From a virus: DNA of 64,000 bases. Below the pieces are notes generated by a model that was not told where the DNA came from, did no database searches, and saw nothing but the letters and a program-made list of their open reading frames with translations. The stretch spans positions 62,001-126,000 of IMG/VR virus record IMGVR_UViG_3300047510_001256. The stretch is one strand, 5' to 3'. Position numbers and translations under genes: made by a program. Below, in pieces: positions 8,501 through 18,500 of the stretch; within the stretch, counting starts at the first letter, position 1; every line of letters starts with the position of its first letter.

Positions 8501-9013
8501 CTAGGCAGCGAAAATCCTAGTTCTCTTGGAACCTACCTAGACACTGCAGCTTTAGTTACTCTACAACATGAATCTGGTGGTTCAAATGCTGTTCAAAATA
8601 ACGAAATCAGTTATGTTGATAGTGTAGTAACTAGAATTACATTCACACCTCCTGCATCACCAAATCAAAACAAAGAAGTGTGCTTTAGACCAACAGACAC
8701 CTCTCCACCATTTGCAGCAACATCAAGTGGGTTAACTACATCAAATGAAGTTAAGATGGTTCTGTCATTCACTAGTAGTGGTCTTGCGAATGCAGGAACA
8801 TTCAATCCCGGTAGATTAACTTACGACAATATAACTTTAAACACAAACAGATCCTTAAATGAAGTGGCACTAGTAAGTAATCCTCTTCCACAGGATATTA
8901 TATCAGGTTATATTCCGATTACATGCGGCAAAGCTGGTGGAGGAACAGAACAATTTTATCTTCTGCTAGGAAATACTTATAGTTCAGGTGATGGAGCAGT
9001 TGTATCAGGTTAA
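5519..9013 (+). CDS. Large virion structural protein (tail/baseplate appendage)
   Basis: 1164 residues, beta-rich and low in Cys, typical of cyanophage appendage proteins. A segment near 180-215 (GGVEWTGYFKPTVTGNW) resembles a PA14-like carbohydrate-binding fold. Two or more copies of a Gly-rich module with the signature GxGY...GD...I.G follow, for example GGTGYSNYDLITIAGNY (near 697) and PGQNYEAGDRIQINGGN (near 910). The same module is present in the minus-strand giant genes. Its 3' end overlaps the convergent gene by 9 bp. Late expression is expected from the box at 5483. Attachment to the host surface is inferred, not shown. Confidence 0.8.
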   Translation: MAKIFAKFGAVRDENLNDLTSGEVALNILLNRIKGGAESFTSADLELIRGLFSTNVTSGTLDSAADATVTVTGSNGLQTVYDPLITLANRFDRAYFTTSEPYFLGGDGPTARYFDNNQIIRSGAGATTNFLGFNQVFDTEDGRVIPNPATGIELASDVDNFWEEGDFYYGNKIRNKLLSAYGGVEWTGYFKPTVTGNWSWVINTTGYVKVEFDNREAPSKGFTFNPSTGTFKLNDTDFRNPQGLTTLVDQTKLSDAGIPISASISGNITNATDKGVNYGRFGSGGTAFLSQTTTGSGIYFNIGRDIANGNLVITSTFPTTGGIDGYNVGDTFTISGSLVGQTGNDITLTLTDVGGYYIFNSVTNQQLGTATIGTNRELTINLGDLVAYEAYKFRISFFIDEDSVDKMNEIQVSGPIIKQIIFDRRPPDVTTTTSSAYDFDYKYLYGDRYFDFYNIGDFKKFIDSSISSGGSRIGNKRAVGDTTSSAEGSPGDKYAALLNLNPVVSYYQAPLTTSAEELITIRTGNVSSLTRNIVLGNTNPTNGQLLPNKTENIEIGNYVVGPGIPIGSRVVSVTINDSVLIDRTPTSTTTSATLNFIPHKGLVGFGKGGYYTGSASNADGFALGQRALSSLSIKSGSVINLAEAGSSYGNFSKVIGTGSLGYQTNSSGSNAVISVARNQFGALTFTIVNGGTGYSNYDLITIAGNYIGQPGNDLTLEIVALNDTFIVGRPEYVIKPGQIFKHADLPASSKIQYTDKFTNPSINITRTFNDTQIIKRLYSASNKDTTYALSNNTILWKTKLVNDSEITTLYSGANPGLNKYWFIYQTFGLNNDALGGYCTGVFDARIEQKLSIINVADGSGSGYVSNVLPVGASPTPATTTTLSGSGFGMKVWYKAAGNITYVWMAEPGQNYEAGDRIQINGGNNNARYTVGYPNITSNTITFRVSGSEIEFSNNGSAVSGYYAHLFPSLAYNSPTNDVNDLVGEVRISSVEYPILGSENPSSLGTYLDTAALVTLQHESGGSNAVQNNEISYVDSVVTRITFTPPASPNQNKEVCFRPTDTSPPFAATSSGLTTSNEVKMVLSFTSSGLANAGTFNPGRLTYDNITLNTNRSLNEVALVSNPLPQDIISGYIPITCGKAGGGTEQFYLLLGNTYSSGDGAVVSG

Positions 9014-10600
9014 TGGATCAGATCCTGCTCCAGTTCCATTATCATTACCAATATCTTTAGTGAGACAAAGACTGTAAAACTCTCCATCAATTATACAATC
9101 AATTTTGTGTGTAAATCTATACTTCTGTGTATCTATTGCATAAACTTGTGCATTTGATATACCATAATCAGATAGATCTAAACGTCTTTGAGTTCCTGAA
9201 AGAATTTGAACTCCAGAAAAATACTCACCTGGAGTTCTAGTATTTCCACTAGCAATTTCTATGTATCCATTGGATGTATCTCCAATACTTAGATTTCCAA
9301 TTTGCATTTCTTGAGCACTGGCAGATCTAGGAAGATTTGTAATGGGATTCCGCAAAACTTGATACTCCAAGATATCAGGTGGTCCCGCAAGTAATGACCA
9401 TGGCTGTGTATTATCAGAATATGCCCTGAGTTTTGTAATTACAGGTGGATCAACAATAATACTAGAAGCATCTTTATTTAAAATATATACACCGGGACTA
9501 GTATCCTGAAATAAATCGGATACTTCCGAATTAAATATATCAGTATCTGTAGTTGTTATTACACCCTCACTTCCAATTTCAGTTACATCAAATAAATTAT
9601 CTTCGCTAGTCAAGAATTTCTTTTGTCTAAAGAAATTAGCATTATCAAGATATGATTCTAAGTCATCAAAATTATCACCAAATGTTCTATTTAATGCTCC
9701 ACTAGTGAATGTAAAAAACTCGTCTTCAAATACAGGTCTCGCAAGATTCTCTAAATTTTTCTTATTTGTTGCATTTGATCTCTCAAATATAATATTTTTT
9801 GTTGCTAATTCTGAGGTATTAAATCTAAGTTGTTGAATTAATTGAGTTCTACTATAATTTCTACCTACTCTAAATGTAGTTACGGCATCAGAGAATACAA
9901 TATAGTATGTCTGGTCGAAAGATACTTGATCCCCAGTCAATACTGTGGGGAATGGAAAAAATTGACTGGTGCTGTATGGAAAGTAGTCGGTTGGAGCACC
10001 AATATCTCCAACCTGAACAAATTCACCTGGATCATTGACATCCTCAAATCCCAGACTTGGATTATTAGGATCTATAAGTTCAAGTTTTTGTTTATATCCA
10101 ACATCAAATATTCTAAGTTGAGTTGTGCTAGAATATTGAGCACGATAAAATTTTTGATTAAGTGCTGTAGCTACATTAGCAAATAAAGTTCCTTCTAAAG
10201 AAACATAAACTTCTGTTTGAGTAAAAGTTACCTGAGGAATTCCATGAGCACCGCTATAAGTTATAACAAGGGCATCTTGTTGTGCATCTAATAAGTTTCT
10301 AGTAATATTAAATATCGATTGAGCAACTCTAAGTTTTACTGGATCTCCATTGCCAAATGTTGCTAGTTTATCTCTTTGTTCAAATACAGTTCCAGCATCA
10401 GGATCTGATGGGTTAGTAGCGGTAGAGAATACATCCCCAGGTTTAAATATTAATCTTGTTATGTTTGTAGTATTTCCAGCAAACACTTGTAAGTCAGCTG
10501 GAATAGTAACACCATCAGCAAGATTTTCAAATATTTTATTAGCATCTTCTGCTTCAAATAAGTTTAAAGTTCTTACAAACCCTTGATTAAGTAATGCCAT
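9005..10600 (-). CDS. Virion structural protein, 531 aa
   Basis: Starts MALLNQGFVRTLNLFEAED and is rich in Asn, Thr, Phe and beta-prone stretches; no signal peptide, membrane helix or enzyme motif. It is the last gene of a five-gene minus-strand block of giant structural genes, with no gap to its upstream neighbour (stop 10601, start 10600), so it is very likely co-transcribed and virion-associated. Similar baseplate-wedge or tail-associated proteins occur beside fibre genes in cyanophages, but the exact role is unknown. Confidence 0.75.
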   Translation of the reverse strand: MALLNQGFVRTLNLFEAEDANKIFENLADGVTIPADLQVFAGNTTNITRLIFKPGDVFSTATNPSDPDAGTVFEQRDKLATFGNGDPVKLRVAQSIFNITRNLLDAQQDALVITYSGAHGIPQVTFTQTEVYVSLEGTLFANVATALNQKFYRAQYSSTTQLRIFDVGYKQKLELIDPNNPSLGFEDVNDPGEFVQVGDIGAPTDYFPYSTSQFFPFPTVLTGDQVSFDQTYYIVFSDAVTTFRVGRNYSRTQLIQQLRFNTSELATKNIIFERSNATNKKNLENLARPVFEDEFFTFTSGALNRTFGDNFDDLESYLDNANFFRQKKFLTSEDNLFDVTEIGSEGVITTTDTDIFNSEVSDLFQDTSPGVYILNKDASSIIVDPPVITKLRAYSDNTQPWSLLAGPPDILEYQVLRNPITNLPRSASAQEMQIGNLSIGDTSNGYIEIASGNTRTPGEYFSGVQILSGTQRRLDLSDYGISNAQVYAIDTQKYRFTHKIDCIIDGEFYSLCLTKDIGNDNGTGAGSDPLT

Positions 10601-13600
10601 TTAAGTAGTTACCTGTACTGTCCAACCTTTGCTTCTGAGGAATTCTACTGCACCCTGTCCACGTTTGACAGATTTATTAATCAATTGCTGAATGCTAGAA
10701 ACTCTAAATTCCAATGACTGGAAAACGGTGTTTCCAGATTGGTTTACAAATTCAATTGTATTAGAAGTAGTTATAACATCCAGGTTTGCATATCCCTCAC
10801 CAACTGTATTTATTTGAGTTACAGTATAATTCAAATCTCCTGCTCTATAATAATCTGCTTTAATAGCAGAGACAGTGAATGTAGCAGTCAACGTTGACGC
10901 TGTTCCTAGTGCAGGTAATGTAACTGTTAATAACTGATTTAAAGAATATCCTCCATTATCAGGTTTATTTACTACAGTTCCTATGATTCCTCCACCAAAT
11001 CCACCATTAGTGACAGTAACACTTATTTCTGCACCACTACCAGTTGCAGAAGTAGTAGTGTATGTTGCTGTTCCATTAGTATATTCTCTAACATTACCAA
11101 GATTAACCAAGAGATAATTTCCAGACTGCGCTCCGGTCCCTGCAGCATTCATATTCAATACAACTTTGTCAACATTAGATTGTTTCGTGAATCCATCTCC
11201 ACCTTGAACTAAGGCAAGGTTGATTGGATTAAAATTACGACGAACATTAAAACTAACAGTGGCATTTGATGATGGTGAAGAAACACCTCCTGTAATTGGA
11301 GCACCAAGAGTAACAGTTTCTGATCCGCTTGGTATGCCATATCCAGACCCAGCAAATCCACTTACTATTTCAGCAGTGGCAACTCCACCACGAACATTTA
11401 CAGTAAGAACTCTTATTCTTAATCCAGTTCCCGTTCCAGTAACAGAATAAATTGCACCAGCAACATATCCAGTTGCCATATTATTAGTTCCATCATCACC
11501 AGAGCTCACAATACCAACAGTTCCTTGAGGAATACCATCCGCTTCGATTGTAAATGATATGCTTGCTCCTGTTCCGTTAGCAGAATTTGATCCTGCATTA
11601 GTAGAGTCATGAGTAAGAGTATAATTACCAGGAGTTAAAGGAATCGAATTCGATCCGGCAGACCATGAGAATGTTCCAGGAATACTTTGAATTACTCCAG
11701 GTAAAGAAGAAGGAGAGGCGACTGAGTTTACAGAATCAACAACATTCTTTACAGAATTAACATCTACATCAATTGTAAATGTAGCACCAAATCCACTGCC
11801 ACTACTAGTAGTTGCAACTCCAACATAATTTTTCTTAACCGGAATTAAACTAGCATTAATTGCAGTTCCAGTTATCTTTCCTCCTAAACTTGTAATGTTA
11901 CCATTGGAAACTGTTGGATCTGGGGGATCATCAACATCAAGAAGTGTTCCATTAATTGGCGGGAATTGTGATGGTCTAGACATATTGCTTCCCTGTAAAT
12001 TAAGAAGAACACCACCTCTAGGAGAAGCACTATAGTTATCAACAAAATCAAATAGTATTTGATCTATAGCTGATTCCGATAATTTATTATTTGATATGTC
12101 AAATGATATTACTTTGTATAATTTTTTAAAGCATCCCGATATATAATTTGTGAAATTATTATTATTCAATTGAACATATTTTACATTTGGAGTCGAGTCT
12201 GATAGGTTTGGAAATATGCCAGTGGTAGAATCATCTAATCCTGTGGTTGGATTTCTTCCAAATAAATTATTACTTAAGTAAAGATATTCAAGATTAGATA
12301 AAATAATTCCATCTTCAATTGAGGTAAGTTTATTATTACTAATATCGACATAATATAATTCAGGTTTATCAGTTAAATTGAATGGACCACTAAATTTATT
12401 ATCAGATATACGCAAATTACTCAACGCAGTTGCTTGAGAAAACGAAGGTAAAGGTCCGGACCAACCTTGCCCAGCAGAGTATACTGTTCTCAATGCAGTA
12501 TTGTCTTCGATATTAGGGAAACTTCCAGTAATTCTACCATTACTTTCCAATCTAAGGAATGACATTTTATCTTTTAATGGAGCAAATGCATCTGGTTCTA
12601 TTTCTCCCTTAAAATTAACATTATTAATATTAATATCTACACTAGTAATGTTTGTATTTGTGCTGAATTGATCGTTGTATAAAATTTTAGCTGGTTCAGC
12701 TTCTTGTATTTTAAGTTGGACTTCTCCAGTTCCTCCAAGTTCTAATGGCACATTCACCACTACGAATTCATTATTAACATAATCTATTCCTGGTGAAGTT
12801 AATGAGTAAGTAGATATAAATCCAGAAGAATCTGTAACAATTTGAACCTGTGCATTAATGCCACAAAAACTTCCTTTTCCTGTATCAGTTAAAGAGAATG
12901 TACTAGATGGAACAAAATCACCATTATTTGGAGCAATTGCACCGGAAACAACGCTGGTAATATTAATTACTAGATTCTTATTTAAGTTATTAGTATTAGG
13001 TGGATTGAAATTAACTGCACCGAAATGTAATTGATCACTTGTTGTGTAACCAGAACCAGATGATACTATAGTATAACTGGATGGAAATCCATTTGATCCA
13101 ACAACAACTTGCACAACAGCTGGTTGTATTGGATTTGAAAGAGTTCCATCATCTTGAACTGAATAAGTTCCTGGAGTATATCCTGGAGATGATGATCCGT
13201 TTTGGTTTTCGATAATGTAACCACCAAGAGGTTCTAGTATTCCACCCGAATCAAATAACTTAACGATCTTTCTTTTTCCTGGTCTTCCAGATACAATATT
13301 ATTAGTTGCATAATAATCATAAGCTGTCAAAGCTGGACATCCAAAATATCTTGGTAGATATCCTCTAATGTCAGAATAACTGCTGTTGTGTGCAGTTAAA
13401 GCAGCACAGTTAGCAAACTTAAAATTCTCCAAATCTGATCTAGGATAAGTATTATCAAGAATTTTTATTCTAGCATCACCACTACCACCAGGAATTGCTA
13501 TTGTTCCTGTAAGATCTCTTTTATAATCCTCACCACCATCTACAATGGTAGCACTAATAACTTTTCCTGCAGATGTTGTAATATTTAAAATCAAACCAGA

Positions 13601-15526
13601 TCCATCTCCTCCGGTTATTGTAACATTACCATTTACATACCCAGAAGTTCCTTGATTTGATACTTCAATTTCAGTTACTGAACCTCTACCAATATATCCA
13701 TTCCACTGACTATGAACAGATCTCCTATTAGATCCAAAAGTATGAGAATATGATTGCAGAGAAGTAAAGTTTGAACAATTTGCAATAGGTAATGCTGTAT
13801 AAGATGTACTAACGGTTGTTATATTATTTCCGCAGTTAAGAGTAAAGAATTTTTTAGTAGATCCTAGACTTGTATTTGAAGTCAAACCTAAAGAAACAAT
13901 ACTAGTTAATTCTTCAATACTAAGTGTATTAAATACTCTAAGAACTTCAAATACAGGTTGCTGAGCTGTAGGATTTCCAAGTGTCGTAGTAGAGACAGTA
14001 AAAGTATCCCCAACTTGATATGATTTTCCTGGATCTTTTATTTGAATGAAGGAAATAAATCCATTTGAAACTGTTATATCAGCAGTAGCTCCTTCACCAC
14101 TGCCAGTAATATTAACTACAGGAACATTCTGATAGGTTCCGTTAACAAAACTCTGAGCTCCTCCATTGCCAGAGAAATTAGTTTTATATCCTTTTGGTGG
14201 GAAAGTTTGTCCAGAAGGAGGATCAAATGGATTTCTATCTATGCCACCTTGTCTACCAGCTGGAATAGTTCTGAAATCATTATTAGTAAAATCAATTGTT
14301 GCAATCGAATGAGATCCAGAATTTCCAGATATACCATAAAAAGTTGGAAGTTCTCCATTAGGATTAACACTATCGGGATAGAAGTATGCTCCATTAAATA
14401 GAGATCTAGAAGCACTCAAGGTAGTTAAAGATCCGAGATTTCTTAAGGTATGCTGTTCAAATCCTGCTTTGAAACATCCGATAATGTTTAGCGTTCTAAT
14501 TGTGCTCGGAAAATTTCTGGAAACTTCTTCGCTGAAATATCTTTTCTTAGCATCATTAGAATTAAAGAATGGATTATTTTGTATCCTTAGGGTCTGAACT
14601 GCAGGAGTAAAGAAAACAAAATTAGGACATTCAATAAGACCATTACTTTCAAAGGTCAGTGATGAAAGATTGATAAGTCTAGACTTTGGAAGTTCTTGAA
14701 TACTGCAATTACTTAGAGAAAGTGTAGTTATTTCAAGTGGGTTTTTATAAATTTCAATAGTTTTAGATGACGAGAAAGGAGATCCATAATTAAAATTAGA
14801 TGATGAAGAACTCGATATAATATTTGGAAAGTCTTGTATCTGTCCACTACCATCTGTATTATACACCCTCCAACTAACTGGAGCTCCACCACTATACCCT
14901 ACCGAAGAAGAAAAATCACGGAAAAATCCTTTGAATCTAATTGGAATTCCTTTCATTACTAATAAAAATTGTTCAACTCCATTAATTCTTAATTTTATTT
15001 TATGTGTTGGAGTTTCGGATGAGAATGTTCTTTGTTGTGGTATGGGTCTTGTTCTCAAAGAACCTATTGATAACTTTCCGTTGATGGATACATCAGCTCC
15101 ATACACAATAGCATCATTAATTGAACTCCAAGAACTTACACGGGAAGTTGAAATATCTCCCCACCTAAGAATTGGAGTTTGACCGGAGGATTCCAACAAA
15201 GAATATCTAAATGCAGTAGATGATAATGGACCAAGAACTTCTAAGTTTCCTCTAGTTCTAAAATCAACTCCTGCGGAAGAACTTAACTGACCATTATATG
15301 TAAGAACATCAGTAATATATCTATCAAAAGTTCTCCAGATGGGAACATTGAGATTAGATAAAGTCTGCAAATCTAGTGTATCAAATCCAGTAAGAGATAC
15401 TTCACGAATTATATCAATATCTCTAATGTCTAGAGATATGTTAAGCAGTGCCTCTTCTCTATCCGGTATATCAGCTAAAGATAGAGGAACTGCGAGACCA
15501 AAAATTCTTTCGTTTTTAATTGCCAT
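10601..15526 (-). CDS. Leucine-rich-repeat tail adhesin, 1641 aa
   Basis: Two blocks of leucine-rich repeats are visible. The first is at about 268-360 (ITTLSLSNCSIQELP, LSSLTFESNGLIECP, VQTLRIQNNPF), the second at about 985-1165 (LRISDNKFSGPF, LYYVDISNNKLTSI, LEYLYLSNNLF, VKYVQLNNNNF, VISFDISNNKLSE). Between and after them come many copies of the Gly-rich GxGY module (SSGSGYTTSDQLHF, NGGFGGGIIGTV). The C-terminus (LINKSVKRGQGAVEFLRSKGWTV) looks like an anchoring end. LRRs are a protein-binding scaffold that is rare in virions; here they probably recognise a host surface protein. The gene lies in the giant structural block with 2-bp spacing to its neighbour. Confidence 0.82.
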   Translation of the reverse strand: MAIKNERIFGLAVPLSLADIPDREEALLNISLDIRDIDIIREVSLTGFDTLDLQTLSNLNVPIWRTFDRYITDVLTYNGQLSSSAGVDFRTRGNLEVLGPLSSTAFRYSLLESSGQTPILRWGDISTSRVSSWSSINDAIVYGADVSINGKLSIGSLRTRPIPQQRTFSSETPTHKIKLRINGVEQFLLVMKGIPIRFKGFFRDFSSSVGYSGGAPVSWRVYNTDGSGQIQDFPNIISSSSSSNFNYGSPFSSSKTIEIYKNPLEITTLSLSNCSIQELPKSRLINLSSLTFESNGLIECPNFVFFTPAVQTLRIQNNPFFNSNDAKKRYFSEEVSRNFPSTIRTLNIIGCFKAGFEQHTLRNLGSLTTLSASRSLFNGAYFYPDSVNPNGELPTFYGISGNSGSHSIATIDFTNNDFRTIPAGRQGGIDRNPFDPPSGQTFPPKGYKTNFSGNGGAQSFVNGTYQNVPVVNITGSGEGATADITVSNGFISFIQIKDPGKSYQVGDTFTVSTTTLGNPTAQQPVFEVLRVFNTLSIEELTSIVSLGLTSNTSLGSTKKFFTLNCGNNITTVSTSYTALPIANCSNFTSLQSYSHTFGSNRRSVHSQWNGYIGRGSVTEIEVSNQGTSGYVNGNVTITGGDGSGLILNITTSAGKVISATIVDGGEDYKRDLTGTIAIPGGSGDARIKILDNTYPRSDLENFKFANCAALTAHNSSYSDIRGYLPRYFGCPALTAYDYYATNNIVSGRPGKRKIVKLFDSGGILEPLGGYIIENQNGSSSPGYTPGTYSVQDDGTLSNPIQPAVVQVVVGSNGFPSSYTIVSSGSGYTTSDQLHFGAVNFNPPNTNNLNKNLVINITSVVSGAIAPNNGDFVPSSTFSLTDTGKGSFCGINAQVQIVTDSSGFISTYSLTSPGIDYVNNEFVVVNVPLELGGTGEVQLKIQEAEPAKILYNDQFSTNTNITSVDININNVNFKGEIEPDAFAPLKDKMSFLRLESNGRITGSFPNIEDNTALRTVYSAGQGWSGPLPSFSQATALSNLRISDNKFSGPFNLTDKPELYYVDISNNKLTSIEDGIILSNLEYLYLSNNLFGRNPTTGLDDSTTGIFPNLSDSTPNVKYVQLNNNNFTNYISGCFKKLYKVISFDISNNKLSESAIDQILFDFVDNYSASPRGGVLLNLQGSNMSRPSQFPPINGTLLDVDDPPDPTVSNGNITSLGGKITGTAINASLIPVKKNYVGVATTSSGSGFGATFTIDVDVNSVKNVVDSVNSVASPSSLPGVIQSIPGTFSWSAGSNSIPLTPGNYTLTHDSTNAGSNSANGTGASISFTIEADGIPQGTVGIVSSGDDGTNNMATGYVAGAIYSVTGTGTGLRIRVLTVNVRGGVATAEIVSGFAGSGYGIPSGSETVTLGAPITGGVSSPSSNATVSFNVRRNFNPINLALVQGGDGFTKQSNVDKVVLNMNAAGTGAQSGNYLLVNLGNVREYTNGTATYTTTSATGSGAEISVTVTNGGFGGGIIGTVVNKPDNGGYSLNQLLTVTLPALGTASTLTATFTVSAIKADYYRAGDLNYTVTQINTVGEGYANLDVITTSNTIEFVNQSGNTVFQSLEFRVSSIQQLINKSVKRGQGAVEFLRSKGWTVQVTT

Positions 15527-15528
15527 CT

Positions 15529-18500
15529 TTACTGTTGTTCGATGTAGTTTAGAGTTCCAGCAATTGTTGTGTTAGCAATGTCTCTTGACGTTGCAACAAA
15601 GAAGTATGCTGTAGTATTTAGAAGATCAGGCGTAATCGTTTCTCGTTGTGGTCCAAATATCATTGAAAGATCTAACTGTTTTGTTTGATATTGATCATCA
15701 GTGCCATCGGCAGGGTTCCCTAGATTTCCACCAACATAAAATCTATCCACAACTTCATATGGTCTCAATTGTGATGTGCTTTGCGTATCAACTAAAGCAG
15801 AAGACAGTCTATTCTCAGAGGTGAAGTTTGGCGGAGAACTTTCTTGATCTCCTGTTGTGAGAGATGTTTGTCCTATCTCACCAACCTCTAATAATTGACC
15901 ATCAATACTACCATTTTCAAGAGTCACTGAAGGGGATCCAATCCATCTTGGGTTATATGTATTTTGAACTTGAGAAAATTCACGAATTGTTGGAGAATTA
16001 ATCCTACAGTTATCTCTCATTTCCATAAAGAAATAGAGAGGATATGGATTAAAGTCAAAAGATTTCTTAGACAATCTTCTGAAGGACTCTAGGAATACAG
16101 GTATATTATAAATGTAAACATCTGTAGCATTAGTAGCATTTACAAGTCTTCCAGTTAAATTATTGAATACATTTGTTCCTGATAGTTTAACAACAGTAAA
16201 TTGTCCTTGACCTGAGATAGTATATGTAACAAAATCGCTAGCAAATCTAACACCAGATCCTAACTGGGGAATATTATCTGGATCATCAAAGTCCACACCA
16301 TTTTGACTTGGATTTAAATTATTATATCCTATCTCCCCTCCCTGAGCATTGTAATCTAAGAACGGTCCACCAGCTTTTCTCAAGTAATATGCATTTGCAT
16401 CAAATGTAGAGTTCACATCAGCAAAAAGTTCAGCAATACTTTTCCCGGATGATTCATCAACCACACTACTAATAGAAGATGCCGGAATTTGCTGAACAAA
16501 ATTAATCTCAGGAGATCCAACAGTAATATTACAATAAGAACATCTTCCACTATTTGTTCCGGGAGGATCGGGAATACGATAATCTACTGTAAACACTGGA
16601 ACTCTACCATAATCATATTCAGAAATTTCAAATCCTTCTGCATCTCTGAATAATGCCTCAGCGAATCTTTCTGCATATAATTTATATTGCTCAGTAAAAT
16701 TCTCCTGACTTATAACTTCTCCTGTTGCTGGGCGCTCCCATTGAATTGGACTATTTGGAGATGCTTGTGTTGGTTTAAATGGGGTAATTCCAAGTCTAAA
16801 GTCTGCTCGTTGATTTGAACTGAAGGATCCATTATCTACAGAACCTACATTCCTAGGGATTAAAGCAAGAATACTATTGTCTTTACCATAAACTGGGAAA
16901 GTAGAAGCAGCAATAGACTTATACTGACTCAATCTGCATGGATATCTATAAGTAGTTTGCCTTACCTCAGAGTCACCAAATCTCTCAAATTTCTGTAGTG
17001 CTCTTGGAACTTTATACTGGATTGCCTCAAATACCTGTCCCCCAAGTGATCTTATCAGATTTTCATTGACAGTCCATAAAGAAACAAGTGTAACACCGAT
17101 GGCATTTTTATAAGTATCGCCTATTTTAATCTGAGATGAGTAAGTTATACCAGAATTTTCAGCAAAGTCTGTAGTTCCAGGGAAAGGAATATCTAAGTAA
17201 GTTAACCAAACTTTTTCGGCAATCACCTTAGCATTATAATCAAGTTCAAAGAAAAGTAGAGGTTGAATAGTTAATGGTGTTCCTGTGGATGATGAGGGAG
17301 ATGGAATGTTAGTAGTAAATGTGTTATTCGATAAATTAATATCAGTAATATAACAATTCTCTACTCCTTGAGAAAGAAGATATGATTGAGTCCATATTAA
17401 TCTGTCGGGATCTATAACATCTCCAATTCTCAAAAATCTCATGCGATTTCCTGATGTAAATGGTTGTGATTTGTCAGGTTCACCATTTACATCCGCAAAT
17501 CCAAGAACATTTACAAGATTACTACCAGACGATAGAGAAACTTGTCTTCCTAATTTACTAATTTCAAATCTAGCAGCAACTGTTTGCTGTTGATTAATAT
17601 AATCTGGAGTTCCATAATCATATATTGCATCTCCATTTCCATCAGTTCCAATTCTTAGCAACTCAAAATATCTTTCGTCTCCAACATATCCAGATGATAC
17701 ATTAGTCTGATATGTATGTGCAAAACCTGGACACGCAACACACTTAACCAAAGAAATCTCTGTCAATCCATTGGCAGTGAGAGAAAGTTCTCTTGGATAA
17801 ATGGACTGTTTGTTTTTAATAACTTTTCCTAAGGAATTATAGATAACTGTTTTTGGAAGTAACCCAACTACAGTTGTACTTCTAGTCACAGAAGGAGCAT
17901 TTGGATCTGGTAATCCTGTATTTGGATCAATTGCGGTTGTTTCAGTTGGTGCTATTTTTGGTTCACTAGTAACAGAATTAACTTTAATTGTTCCATCATC
18001 TCCGCCATCAATATAGCAAGACGTTCCATACTTATACACAAACTGTGGAGTGTCAACCGATGCCGGACCCTCATTAACAACAGCATACTTAAACTTAAAG
18101 TATGGATCACCCATAGAAGGTCTTCCGATGGAATTTTCAATTACTAAAGTATGAACAGCAACCCATCTAGCTTCATTATTATTGACCGGAACATAAACAT
18201 AAAATTTAACTCCAATGGCACCATACCATCCGAATTCAATCTTATACATGGTAACGTCTTCTATCTTCAAATTCCATCCGGATGGACCATTACCATTAAG
18301 TGGATCGCCATTCCACAAATCTCTTGGTATTTTAGTTTCAAATACCGGCTTGTCTATAAGTCCTGAGAAAGTGCTATCTCCACCACCTTGAGCATCATTA
18401 TTACTATCAAGTGTTGTTATGATTTGATCGCCATCAAAATATGGTTCTATAGCATCAATTTTTTGTGCTACTGATGTATTTTCATCAGTGAGAATATCTG

